DNA of 64,000 nucleotides from Chrysaora quinquecirrha (Eukaryota; Cnidaria; Scyphozoa; Semaeostomeae; Pelagiidae). Both the position numbers and the translations under genes were made by a program. The notes under the pieces were generated by a model. The model was not told where the DNA came from and ran no database searches. It saw nothing but the letters and a program-made list of their open reading frames with translations. The stretch is taken from the NCBI GenBank assembly GCA_014526335.1, contig JACTAT010000042.1:1164510-1228509 (forward strand), written 5' to 3'. Of the stretch, positions 21,926 through 34,201 are shown piece by piece; the stretch's first letter is position 1; every line of letters begins with the position of its first letter.

Positions 21926-23672
21926 ACATTGATGTATCACACAACATCGTTTATTAATTTTGCATTTGATGTATCACACAACATCATTTAATCACATTAG
22001 CATTGATGTATCACACAACATCATTTAATCACTTTAGCATTGATGTATCACAACATCATTTAATCACTTTAGCATTGATGTATCACACAACATCATTTGA
22101 TCACTTTAGCATTGATGTATCACACAACATCATTTGACCACTTTAGCATTGATGTATCACACAACATCATTTGATCACTTTAGCATTGATGTATCACACA
22201 ACATCATTTGATCACTTTAGCATTGATGTATCACACAACATCATTTGATCACTTTAGCATTGATGTATCACACAACATCATTTGATCACTTTAGCATTGA
22301 TGTATCACACAACATCGTTTACTCACTTAAGCATTGATGTATCACACAACATCATTTGATCACTTTAGCATTGATGTATCACACAACATCGTTTCATCAT
22401 TTGCATTGATGTATCACACAACATCGTTTAATCATTTGCATTGATGTATCACACAGCATCATTTAATCAATTAAGCATTGATGTATCACACGACATCATT
22501 TAATCACTTCAGCATTGATGTATCACACAGCATCATTTAATCAATTAAGCATTGATGTATCACACGACATCATTTGATCACTGTAGCATTGACGTATCAC
22601 ACAACATCATTTGATCACTTTAGCATTGATGTATCACACAATCTCATTTAATCACTTTAGCATTGATGTATCACACAACATCATTTGATCACTTTAGCAT
22701 TGATGTATCACACAACATCGTTTAATCATTTGCATTGATGTATCACACAACATCGTTTAATCATTTGCATTGATGTATCACACAGCATCATTTAATCAAT
22801 TAAGCATTGATGTATCACACGACATCATTTAATCACTTCAGCATTGATGTATCACACAACATCATTTGATCACTGTAGCATTGACGTATCACACAACATC
22901 ATTTGATCACTTTAGCATTGATGTATCACACAATCTCATTTAATCACTTTAGCATTGATGTATCACACAACATCATTTGATCACTTTAGCATTGATGTAT
23001 CACACAACATCGTTTAATCATTTGCATTGAAGTATCACACAACATCGTTTAATCATTTGCATTGATGTATCACACAGCATCACTTAATCAATTAAGCATT
23101 GATGTATCACACGACATCATTTAATCACTTCAGCATTGATGTATCACAGAACATCATTTGATCACTTTAGCATTGACGTATCACACAACATCATTTGATC
23201 ACTTTAGCATTGATGTATCACACAATCTCATTTAATCACTTTAGCATTGATGTATCACAACATCATTTGATCACTTTAGCATTGATGTATCACACAACAT
23301 CATTTGATCACTTTAGCATTGATGTATCACACAACATCGTTTAATCATTTGCATTGATGTATCACACAGCATCATTTAATCACTTTAGCATTGATGTATC
23401 ACAGAACATCATTTGATCACTTTAGCATTGATGTATCACACAACATCGTTTACTCACTTAAGCATTGATGTATCACACAACATCGTTTAATCATTTGCAT
23501 TGATGTATCACACAGCATCATTTAATCACTTAAGCATTGATGTATCACACGACATCATTTAATCACTTCAGCATTGATGTATCACACAACATCAGTTGAT
23601 CACTTCAGCATTGATGTATCACACAACATCATTTGATCACTTTAGCATTGATGTATCACACAACATCATTTA
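21926..23672. repeat. 37/35-bp hairpin satellite with 292-bp higher-order period
   Basis: About 48 copies of a 37-bp unit (CATTGATGTATCACACAACA then TCATTTGATCACTTTAG) mixed with a 35-bp variant ending ATTTG. In the middle the variants repeat as a block of eight: the marker CATTGACG recurs at about 22587, 22879 and 23171, 292 bp apart, which equals six 37-bp and two 35-bp units. Each unit holds a 6-bp inverted repeat TGATGT/ACATCA around an 8-nt loop. Not CRISPR: there are no unique spacers. Confidence 0.9.
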
Positions 23673-23981
23673 ATCTAATCATTGAAGCATCGCAATAGCA
23701 CATATGCAACAATAGCAAATTGGTATAAATCAATGCTCATTCTATTACTCATTCTCAGCCTATCAAATCGAAAGGAACGCTCTATTGCTCATTCTCAGCC
23801 TATCAAATCGAAAGGAACGCCTACGAGTGAATCCAATTAGCCAACCTACTTATTTTCAATTAAACCCTACAATTCGGTAGGTACAATCATAAGAATCGAA
23901 GAAAATCGAATTTCAAAACAGTTCATTTTAGTACCAAAATGGGAAAAGAAACAACATTAGTTCAAGCCGTGCAATTTTTTC

Positions 23982-25779
23982 TTAGACTGGCAATGAAACG
24001 AAGCAAACTGGAAACAGTGAACCATTAATGTTTAAAAATCCATTGTCACTACAAAAGTTTATAAATTGTTTCTGCGCATAGGCATAAGTTTTCTGAGTGG
24101 TCTGAGCTAAAGCATTTTTCATCAAACGCTGCCAATCATTGTCCAAGGAGGCGAAATTAGCTTCATCAGAAACGTTTCTGGCACCGTCAGAGGAACTAAA
24201 GCCGCATTTGGGGAAACGTTGAAAAAAACTCTGAAAATCAAAACGAGATAGAGCGACAGCTCGAACATTTTTTGCACCTGGAATATGGATTGCAGTGAAG
24301 GTAAAATTACACGTAATCGCTAGAATTGACAATTCCCCGAGTAAAAAGGCCAGGTGACGGTCCCTGCAAGTTCCATTTTGAAACAAGAACCACTGCCATG
24401 TTATCGCAACGGAAAGCCACACGCTTACGTTCCCATAACGCCCCCCAAATGTTTGCAGCCAAAACAATTGGAATTAATTCTTTAATCGCAATGTTTAACG
24501 CATCAGCACACGCAGGCCAACGATTTGCGAACCACTGATTGCCAAACATAGCCGCATAACCTAAGCTCCCTGCAGCATCAGATGAGATGTTTATCTCTGG
24601 GGCCTTTTCCCAAGTACGGTACAAAAATAGACTACGTCCATTCCATTGACATAAAAGGGAATTCTACCAGGAAATAGCATCCCGTTCCCAAGACGAAAGA
24701 TACACGTTGTGATGCAATTCTTTACAGAAGATGCTCCGTCAATCAATCTCCGTAAAAATGGGCGTGCCACAACAATAGCCTGGCAGCAATGCTGCAAACT
24801 GCCGAGTAGTGACAGGAATTGTCGCTTAGGACCAAACCTACGACTAGACCAAAACTCAAGATGCTGCTTTATTTTTTCCATTTTTTCCTTGGTAACCGCA
24901 TTTCTAATTTTTCGGTATCCAACACAAAACCCGAAAAGGTTAATGTTGTGGAGGGACCTCTGTTTTTCCTCAGCTAATGGAACGCCCAAGCGCTGACAAA
25001 TATCCAAGGAAGTATTCAGTAACTTCTGGCACTCGTCAGAGCCCGGTTTTCCAATAATAAGAAAATCAGCTAAATAATGTTGCACCACAGCCTCGTGTCG
25101 ACGAGATTCAAAAATTTATTGAAGGACATCTGCAAATCTTGTAAAAAATTTTTGGTGCAGACCTTAATCAAAATGGCAAAGCCAAATCTACGTAAAACTG
25201 ACCCTGCCAATTCATGCCCAGGTAATGTCTATCTTCAGGACGTACTGGTAATAAACGATAGGCTCTTTTGATATCAAATTTAGCCAACAAAGTACCTTTA
25301 CCAAACTGCATAATGTTCTGAATTGCTTCAGGGATACCAACATAGGAAACCTCAGCCAAACTATCCGGTATGAAATAGTTTACGCTGTGATTAATAGGAT
25401 ACGACAAGTCAGTTATTAAGCGCCATTAACCAACAGTTGATTTGGGGATAACACCAAAACGATTTATCTGAAGATTATCAAAAGGAGGTTCAGAAAAAAC
25501 GGGCCCAGTCGAACCAAATTTATGCTCTTCTTTGAGATAAGAATCAATAATTTCAGGCTTTTGCCTAGCCGAAAGGCAATTTTTCTTTGTTGAAACTGAT
25601 GGGGCACCTCGCACCCCAATATCCAAACCAAATGTAATCCTATTAAGCACCCACGTAGCTTCTGGATGCAGAGAAAACGAACAAACGCTTAGATTACTTG
25701 CGGCCTGCTTGCGAAACGTTTTATCATATTCTAGCCAACCCAGACCAGGAAAATCGCGGCTAGCTTTTGCAATGATCAA
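23982..25779 (-). pseudogene. DIRS-type reverse transcriptase, RNase H and truncated recombinase
   Basis: Fragments in order on the minus strand: 25779-25426 (linker with GPVFSEPPFDNLQINRFGVI), 25407-25168 (RT with AKFDIKRAYRLLPV and DLALPF), 25088-24591 (QHYLADFLIIGKPG, then the RT connection region), 24624-24307 (RNase H with ISSDAAGSLGYAA and CDNMAVV) and 24467-23982 (RNase H end, then an N-terminal recombinase segment with TQKTYAYAQKQFINFC). The second residue pair of the RT box reads Ala-Asp (GCT GAT), so one catalytic aspartate is lost. At least three frame changes separate the pieces. The recombinase catalytic residues are not found. Confidence 0.78.
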
Positions 25780-25875
25780 AAAAAATATATATATATATAC
25801 GATATCAACGATGGGAGCTTATCAGGCTGTTTCTTTGCAACAACTGATGCAAACACCGCCCATGCTTCGGCCCAA

Positions 25876-26393
25876 TCAACGAATGAAACAATTGGTTTTA
25901 GCTCTTTCTGAAGCAGACGATGAAGTAGGCAACTTAGGCAAATTACATAGTCTAAGCAACATCAAATCAACATATTGATTCTTGTCTATCATAGCAGCAA
26001 CGAATCCAGGGACAGGAGGAAGACCTCCCATAACAACAATTGACATTGAACTGTTGAGGGTTAAGAACCCAAGAACCAGTTTTTTCAACCGGTATACACG
26101 AAAAAACGGTAACGTGAGAGATGCCATACCCTGACTGGAAAGGCTCTGAGTCAATAAGCCACATGAATTAGCATTTGAGGTCGCAACCTCTACAAAATTT
26201 GGGGCTTACGCAGAGGGCACCTGGCCCCTTATCTGGGAACTACATGACCTTGGGATGAACTTTGAGCTTTCTGACCCAAGAGAGCAACGTTAAGAGTTTC
26301 TTGGATATTCGCAATCGATGACTCCAAAGCCGATAGACGTGACTCAGTACCTCGTCCCTCAGAGGTATGAGCATCGTTACGTTCTTCAGACAT
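25876..26393 (-). pseudogene. ORF1 (gag-like) of the DIRS-like element, broken
   Basis: The ATG at 26393 opens MSEERNDAHTSEGRGTESRL, a predicted helical start, but stops after 54 codons. Later frames include VPGFVAAMIDKNQYVDLMLL and NLPKLPTSSSASERAKTNCF, a conserved-looking ORF1 end next to the RT region. An AT microsatellite near 25786-25800 adds to the decay. Confidence 0.6.
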
Positions 26394-26565
26394 GATTAAT
26401 GACTACCCAGAGTTATTTCAGTTAATAAGATAAAATCAGAACGGTCTCACCGGAAAAGACGTCGCTGTAAACTCTTGACCAAACTTGTCCTTAGACGTAC
26501 TTCGGGAAATACAATCTCAAGATACCAGAGCTGCTCCAAATTACCAATGAACGAATAAGCCAACA

Positions 26566-27007
26566 GAAATTGCGTGTCTTGATAATCCGGTCATATCCTA
26601 ACTGATAACTGTTCGATCTGAAAAGCCGGTTGCTAATGCGATCGTTTATGTACCAGGAAACAATGGTTCAAATACAAGAGATATACTTATAAGGCTATCC
26701 ATAGGAGTTTCAATTGACACACCCTCAACAATATTAAATTTTGCATAGCAGTTATGTTGTCATGACACTATAACTACCAATTAGGGAAAGATAAGATAAC
26801 CCAATTCGTAGGAAGAAAACAACTCCAAACCATTAAGGTAAATTCTTAAATCACCATCCAAGTTCACAAGCAGTTCATAAATGCTGTTAAACATAAGCCT
26901 CGGACTCAAGAGGAGGCACGCCACTGCTGTAACGCTGATAAGAATATTGTTACTTTTTAGAACTCAGCTTCTTTCGACATTAACCCTGCTTAAATGGTAT
27001 TTAACCA
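26566..27007 (-). repeat. A1 split direct repeat of the DIRS-like element
   Basis: About 440 bp, near-identical to 21100-21553 (A2). Visible differences include AATTGCGTGTC against AATTGCATGTC and ACCCAATTCG against ACCTAATTCG. Confidence 0.78.
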
Positions 27008-29023
27008 GCATTTGCATCACACAGCCATTCACGGATTCAAATCCATCGTAACGCAAACGCAAATTCGTATAATTCTCAACGTAACAGTAATTCAGCTCGG
27101 CAACCCCCGTCGCAAGCAAACACTAATGTCGCTATCATTTCTAACGAGCCATCTACGCCTCAAGTCGCTCCTAGCAGCACACCCGCGGCTCCTACGTCAT
27201 CTCAGCAGATCGTTTCTAACTGTGCTTTCGCCGCGCAACGTTCTAGTTTATGGGATAGTGATATTGTCAATAACATTGATTCGTTAAAGCCTGTTTATTC
27301 TTCTGATGTTGATTCTCACGTTGTTAAAGTCAAGGATTCTGATTCGTTTATAAACTCTCGTAACATTGATATCTCTCAAGCGCTTTCTAAGCCTGAAAAC
27401 ACAGTCGTAACAAGCACCGTCGCTAATACGATTCTTTTGAAAACCGCTAAAGCTATCGCAATTTCTGCCGATAAGAAAGTTACAGCCAGAATCTTTTTCG
27501 ATGAAGGCTCACAACGCAGTTATGTTCGCACCGCATTTGCTTCTAAATTGGATTTAACTCCTACGTCATACGAATTCTTGTCCGTATCTGGTTTTGGGGG
27601 AAAAATAACTGAACATAGCTATGGGGTAACAAATATTGGCCTAGAAACCCCCACAGGAATAGAAAATGTTCGTGTTCTCATGACAGACGAAATTGTTCAA
27701 CCTTTGCAACAATATTGCTTCAAGGAAATAGAATCTAACCCCCGTCTTCAAGATTTGCCTTTGGCTAACGATTTTAAGGATGGCTACTTTGTCGTTGATA
27801 TTCTATTAGGAGCTGATGCCGCTTATCGCTTTCTTGGCAACGTTTCACAAGAAAGTTCACACCCTTTGATTCAAGAATCTAAATTTGGATATGTTTTATC
27901 CGGTCCTTTGCTTAACGATTCAAAGCCGACTTGTGAGTCAACACCAAAAGGTCACGACATTTCAACAAACACGATTAATTCGCCTTTCACAGATTCTGAC
28001 AATAGCCAAAACGACTCTGCTGTTTCCTTTGAAAATTTGATGAGCAATTCATCTTTGTTTATCCAAATCGACCGTCTATTTCAAGATCAATTCGTTTCTG
28101 AAACACCTCAGGACACGCAAATGAATGAATTTTTGCATTCTTATCGCCAGCAAATCGAATTTCGAAATGGGTCTTATTACGCTCCTCTACCTTGGAAAAC
28201 TGACCACCCACCTTTGCCTTCGAATCTTAACCTCTGCAAAAAACGTTTAGAACAAGTCACGTCACGATTAAACAAACTAGGCCTCATGGAAGCCTATCGT
28301 AAAGTAATGGCAGAACATTTGTCAAATGGTTATATAGAAGAGGTCCCTGATTTACAACATCCATGGCCTGAAGAAGGGTGTCACTACCTTCCTCATTTCT
28401 TTGTTTTAAAGGATTCCGAAACAACTCCTTTAAGAATCGTTTTTGCTGCCAACACCGGTCAAGTTAGTCTCAACGACTGTCTTTACACTGGCCCATGTCT
28501 TCTCAATAATTTGGTTGAGCTATTAGTCCGTTTTCGCTTTCCAAAATACGCATTCGTCGCCGATATTCAACGCGCCTTTCTCAACATCAAGCTCAAAGAA
28601 GAGGACAGGCCTTTCGTACGCTTTCTCTGGTACAAAGATAATGACCCGTCAAAGGAAATTTGTGTTTACACATACAACACAATCGTTTTCGGCCACACTA
28701 GCAGTCCAATGACTCTAGGGGCAGTTTTACTCGAACATTTACAGAAATATAACGATCCCGTAGCAGTCGATTTAGCTCAAAAGCTTTATGTCGATAATCT
28801 CCTTTCCGGTACTCAAACCGAGGCTGAAGCCACAGCTTATTTCCATAAAGCGCGCGAAATCATGGAAGAAGGTCACTTCGTACTCCGTCAATGGTCGACA
28901 AATTCGCAGAGTTTACAAGAGCTGATAAATGCTAATAAACTCCAAACTAAATCCGATATAATTTCGTTACTCGGTCTTCAGTGGAATTCCTCTACTGATT
29001 GCATTTCGTTTCAACCGAAAATG
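27008..29023 (+). CDS. BEL/Pao protease and reverse transcriptase segment
   Basis: An open frame runs from the DIRS-like border to the Gypsy LTR. It starts with a Ser/Asn-rich gag end (IQIHRNANANSYNSQRNS). The aspartic protease has ARIFFDEGSQRSYV. The reverse transcriptase has HFFVLKDSETTPLRIVFAA, FVADIQRAFLNIKL and the catalytic box KLYVDNLLSG, ending near LGLQWNSSTDCISFQPK. The box reads Asp-Asn where Asp-Asp is the RT norm. I believe some BEL/Pao lineages carry this naturally, so it is not proof of inactivation. The thumb and most of RNase H are missing at the Gypsy border. Confidence 0.82.
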
Positions 29024-29493
29024 TGTCACGATACCCCTTTTGCTCATTCATCTGGACGTATTTTCTTCTCTTTCCTACACATCGTCACTGCATATTTTAC
29101 CTCTTTGATTTTATCCGCTTTTTCGTTAATAGTTCATGACTAACTTTATTGCCTCCTCACTGACGTCTTAGTCTCTTTTTCATACCTTTCGGCATCCACT
29201 TTTTGGCACAGGACTAGTTATTTTCTTGTCTAATCTATACACACCCATGCTATTATCACGTTTGTCATATTTCCTGTTATTCTTATTTCTTATTGGTTAA
29301 TTTCGATCCCATGTTTCGCGTAGCTTCTTATTTAAACCGTAGAATTGTAGCTTATTTTTAATTCTATTCTATGCGATCAGCTAGATTAGATTTCCATGTT
29401 CTCTTTCGGGAGTTCATGTTCGTTTTGTTCTAATACAAGTTTGTAAGAAATAAATTGTTGTCTTTTTGACCGCTCGAACTGCCTGCCATCACA
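29024..29493 (+). repeat. 5' LTR of the nested Gypsy element
   Basis: A 470-bp LTR with TG and CA ends. Confidence 0.88.
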
Positions 29494-29549
29494 ATTGGTG
29501 ACAGGAGCGGGATCTGATTAAATAGGGCCTAGATGAATTAAAATCTAAG

Positions 29550-30452
29550 GTGCCTAGCCTACAATTTATGAATTGGAGTTCAAGAGAAATAGAGCCACTG
29601 AGATTAAGATTGAGAAGAATGGCAACCGAAGAAGCCACTGGAAGTGGTGAACGACATGAAGCTACTGGTAGATCGATTTCTGTTCACCCCGACAAATTTT
29701 ATGGCTACCCGAACGATGATGTTCTGGACTGGTTTTGTTCCTTCGAGAGGATCGCAAGAGCCAACGATTGGGGTACCGACAAGCAAGGAAGGATGGTCTC
29801 AGCATACCTACGAGGTCCGGCTGGAGATCACTACGAGAAAGTAGCCGACGGCGATAAGGCAAATTATGCTGTCATCAAGAAATCGTTGACGGAGAGATTT
29901 TGCCCGGCAGACATGCGACGTTCTGCTTATAGCAACTTGGCTGGAAAGAAGCAAGGAAGACGGAATCAGTCAATGAATTCGCATCGAATATTCAAAGATT
30001 GGTCTACCGCTCCTTCCCAAGTAGTGTTTCCAACGAAGTGGTGGAGATGACAGCCAGGGAACACTTTATACTCGGATTAAGACCAGAGTTGATGAGGCGT
30101 GTTACCATGGCGGACCCGACGACGTTCAACGACGCAATACGAGTGGCACTCCGAGAGGAAAGTTTGGAGGAGAGCTTTGGCCGAAAAATAAATGCTGTGG
30201 AGGCGGAGCCGCAGAAGGAAGACCAGATGACGCAGGTGATTGGACTGTTGGGAAAACTGCTCCAGAGAGAAGAGTCAGGTGACAGAGTAAACTTTAAGGG
30301 TCCCCAAAGAAATTTTAATGGCACCAAGAATAGTTTTACCCGGGAGGGCCGTCCCGTATGTAATTTTGCCGTAAAGCAGGTCATATTGAGAGGAAATGTT
30401 TCACAAAGTTTCCACATTTGAAGGGTGCCAAGACTAAAACGGGTTCGGAAAA
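29550..30452 (+). pseudogene. Gypsy Gag, broken by two frameshifts
   Basis: Frame one (from about 29550) has VHPDKFYGYPNDDVLDWFCS and SLTERFCP, a retrotransposon gag core. Near 29960 the frame shifts, and the continuation is REHFILGLRPELMRRV. Near 30366 it shifts again inside a zinc knuckle: the CCHC spacing can be read only across two frames (CNF, then the remaining Cys/His residues around 30369-30395). The final stop is at about 30450. Since pol is intact and the LTRs nearly identical, these breaks are very recent or sequencing errors. Confidence 0.75.
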
Positions 30453-33400
30453 CTAAAACCTGCTACTGTTCGTAGAGGTCAGATAGCAGAGGACATTTTA
30501 AACCCTCTACCGGTTAGCGTTATTGAGGAGAAGGTCGATGTAGATCGTGTAGATTATAACGTTGTTAATGCTAACCCAGACGTCACTCCTCGTATTCCGG
30601 TATCTTTTGATAACTCGCAGGAAATTTTGCTTTGTGGTCCTGCTAGTGTAATTACTGGTTTTATTAATGAACACCCTGCTAAGTTGTTAGTAGATACTGG
30701 TGCGTCAATGACTATTGTCAATGAATCATTTCAACGTACGCACATGCCCAATGTCCCTTTACGTCCTGAGAGTATGAATGCTACATCAGTAACGGGAGAG
30801 CCTGTAAATTTTAAGGGAATATTTTCGGCAAGCCTTAGGATAGGTAGCAATGTAGCATTCCAAGATTTTTACGTCGCGTCAGGTTTTCAGCACGACTGTG
30901 TGCTCGGGACAGATTTTCTAACCAGGGAGGGCCTAACCCTTGATATGTCCACTCGTACGTTGAAATGGAATTCAGAGACAATTTCAATGGGCACTGGACC
31001 AGAACCAACTTGGGAAATCTCATTAGTGGAAAAGATAGAGCTTCCCCCCAGGTCTGAAATGTTCGCCATGTTGCCCATAGGCCCAGGATGTTCCACTGGT
31101 TTGTTCGAAGTAAATGAGTCGCTGTGCCAATCTTCACATGTTTATGCTGCCAGGTCTATTGTTAGGCCAGAGCATGGGGAAATCCCTGTAAGGTTGGTTA
31201 ATCCCGGTTGCGACATTGTAACCATAGAGCCCAATGTGAATATTGGTACAGTGACGTCAGTTACAGATATTGCCACAACGCATTTAGACCACAATAGCAA
31301 GAACTCTATCGTTGATAGCTTAGATTTGTCATCAGCTGAACTATCACCAGAGCAACAGGTTAAACTTCGTGACGTTTTAAATAAGTACTCTGATGTTTTT
31401 GCCAAATCCGATTCTGATTTAGGCCGCACAGATCTTATTGAGCACGCGATAGATACGCAAGGCAACCCCCCTATTTACCAACGGCCATATCGTATTCCGG
31501 AGGCACAGCGTAAGGTAGTAGATGCGCATGTAACCGATATGTCTAATAGAGGAGTAATTAGGCCATCTAAGAGCCCCTGGTCAAGCCCTATAGTTTTAGT
31601 AGGTAAGAAGGATGGCAGCACTAGGTTTTGCGTAGATTACCGCAAGCTCAATGCAGTTACTCGCAAGGATGTTTACCCTCTTCCGCGCATAGATGAAACT
31701 TTGGACACTCTAGGTGGCGCACAATATTTTACAACCCTAGATTTAGCCTCAGGATATTGGCAATTACCCCTCAAGGAAGAAGACAGGCATAAAACTGCAT
31801 TTACCACCCCAGGTACAGCGAATTCTCTTTGGGAATTTAATGTCATGCCTTTTGGCCTTTGCGGAGCACCAGCCTCGTTTCAGCGCTTAATGGAAATTTT
31901 GTTGGCAGGTTTAAATTGGGAGTCGTGTCTTGTCTACTTGGACGACATAATCATCTTCTCGCGCACTTTTGAAGAGCACTTAGGTAGACTTGATTCAGTC
32001 TTGTCTCGTTTGCGCACAGGTGGTCTAAAGCTCAAGGTTAAGAAATGCACTTTTTGCGCATCCCAAGTCAAGTACTTAGGCCATGTGGTGTCGAAGGATG
32101 GTCTGCGCCCAGACGCAAGCAAAGTTAGCGCCGTGCAAAATTTTCCAGTACCGCAGGATCTCACGCAGCTTAGGTCTTTTCTAGGACTTATAGGTTACTA
32201 TCGGCGTTTCATTCAGGATTTTTCGATGCATGCTGAGCCTTTATACCGCCTAAGTAAGAAGAATGTACCATTTGTATGGGGAACTGAGCAGGAGCAGGCA
32301 TTTTCTTACATGAAGAAAGCGCTTACTTCTTCCCCGGTACTGCAATTTCCAGACTTTAGTTTGCCTTTTTATATCCAGTCTGACGCCAGCGACAAGGGAT
32401 TTGGTGCAGTTCTAGGACAGATGCGAAATGATTCTGAAGTTGTAGTCGCATATTCGAGCAAAGCAATAGGTTCTTCGCAGGTTAACTGGTCCACCATCGA
32501 GAAGGAAGCGTTTGCGATAGTCTGGTCCGTGAAGTACTTCAGGCATTATTTGTATGGTCGATCTTTTACTATTTACACGGACCATAACCCGCTTAAATGG
32601 CTTTTTACGCTTAAATGTCCTGAAGGTAAATTAGCACGCTGGACCGAGACCCTAAAAGCGTACGATTTTAAGATAGAGTATAGGCCAGGTAAAAGCAACG
32701 CCAACGCAGATGCATTGTCGCGTATGCCTATAATCAGCGCGATTTCACCGCCAAAATTTGAGCTCGCTAACATGGCAGAATTACAGAGTAAAGATCAGGC
32801 TTTAGCGCAGCTAGTTAAGTATTTGCAAACAGGCGAAATATCAGGTAATTCTTCAGACGATCGCAAGGTTATTTCTAAAGCCGACCAGTATGTTTTGCAA
32901 GATAGCATTTTGTACCATTTGTATAGCCCTACAACGCCCTATCGTAGGCAGGAGACGCGTTGCCAGCTTGTAATTCCGCGAAATTTGATAGACGAAGTTC
33001 TCGCTAGTATGCATGACGACGTTTCTGCAGGTCACTTAGGAGTCGCGAAGACATATGATAAGATAAGACAGCGCTATTTTTGGGAAGGTATGTACAAGGA
33101 CATAACCCACTGGATAGAAACTTGCAAGGACTGCGCGTCTAAGAAGTCGCCTAAACGCGTCGCAACCGCACCTATGCAAAGCATCCCGGTTGAAGGACCT
33201 TTTGATCGCGTCTGTATAGATGTTTTAGGACCGTTACCCACCTCAGATTTAGGGAACCGCTATGTTGTTGTGGTCACAGACAGTTTGACCAAATGGCCCG
33301 AAGCCTTTGCAATTAGATCCGCAGGCGCCGACGTCATCGCCAAGCTTATTGTTGAGGAAATCATAAGTAGGCATGGAGCTCCACGCACCCTCTTGTCTGA

Positions 33401-34124
33401 CCGAGGTAAGAATTTCTTATCCAAGTTAGTTCAGGAGATATGCGATCTTTTCGTCGTGAAAAAGATCAACACCACCGCTTATCATCCGCAAACCGATGGC
33501 CTTACAGAGCGCTTTAATCACACACTCTGCAGTATGCTGTCCATGTATGTCTCCAAGCATCAAAGGGACTGGGACCGTTTTATCCCTTTTGCCTTGTTCG
33601 CTTATCGTACCGCTACGCAGGAATCTACTAAGGAAACACCCTTCTATCTCATCTACGGTAGAGATCCATGTTTACCATTAGATGTTGTTCTTTCCGCTCC
33701 CATAAGTAAATATGCATCCGTAGATGATTACAAGCAGGAGGTAATTAGACGTACTCAAGAAGCTAGGTACGTAGCACAGCAATGTATTGAACGAGCTCAG
33801 TTTAATCAAGCAGCTAATTACGATAGCAGTAAGAATGCTCAAGACGTAGACTATAAAGTAGGAGATCGTGTTTGGTTGTATACACCGCAAGTTAAGCAAG
33901 GTTTAACAAGTAAATTGTCACACCTTTGGAATGGACCTTATCGAATAATTAGAAAATTGTCAGATGTAAACGTAGAGTTAGATGAAGGTCCACGTAGGAA
34001 AACCATCGTACATGTAAATCGCTGTAAGTTGTTTAAAGATCGTCAGCCTAGACCAACGGATAAACTGGACAATGTTACGGACACTATTGCACCAGAAGTA
34101 GAAAGTAGTAATAATTCTGATTAG
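30430..34124 (+). CDS. Gypsy Pol polyprotein (protease, RT, RNase H, integrase), intact
   Basis: The frame is open from about 30430, overlapping the gag end in another phase. Counting from 30627, the protease has LLVDTGASMTIVN near residues 22-34. The reverse transcriptase (about 270-440) has FCVDYRKLNAVT, TLDLASGYWQ and YLDDIIIFS. RNase H has IQSDASDKGFGAVLGQ and YTDHNPLKWL. Integrase has a zinc HHCC module (HLGVAKTYDKIRQRYFWEG, then CKDC), the core aspartates (CIDVLGPLP and LLSDRGKNF) and the glutamate in GLTERFNH. The C-terminus has GDRVWLYTP and WNGPYRI. All key catalytic motifs that I can see are present. It makes a DNA copy of the element and integrates it. Confidence 0.9.
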
Positions 34125-34201
34125 TTTTGATTGTATCTTGATTAGTTGTAACTTTTATTTACGCGTTGAAACAGGGGACGTTTCAACATAGGGGGAGGGT
34201 A

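Larger units (their letters stand above)
20897..27007 (-). mobile_element. Ngaro/PAT-like DIRS-order retrotransposon, nested, minus strand
   Basis: On the minus strand the order is repeat A1 (27007-26566), coding region, repeat B1 (21653-21554), A2 (21553 to about 21100) and B2 (about 21000-20897). A1 matches A2 and B1 matches B2. Split direct repeats of this layout mark the Ngaro/PAT type of tyrosine-recombinase retrotransposon, which makes no target duplication. Coding remnants are a gag-like ORF1, a DIRS-type reverse transcriptase and RNase H, and only the N-terminal part of the recombinase. A hairpin satellite (21926-23672) occupies the place of its catalytic domain. Frameshifts and an altered catalytic box make it inactive. 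Confidence 0.8.

Noticed and set aside
21926..23672. Regularly spaced short repeats resembling a CRISPR array
   Set aside because: Units are contiguous with no unique spacers, show a higher-order satellite period, and the window is eukaryotic.
30004..32164. Minus-strand frames of 69-137 codons opposite Gypsy gag and pol
   Set aside because: They mirror the coding strand and match no family; antisense shadows.
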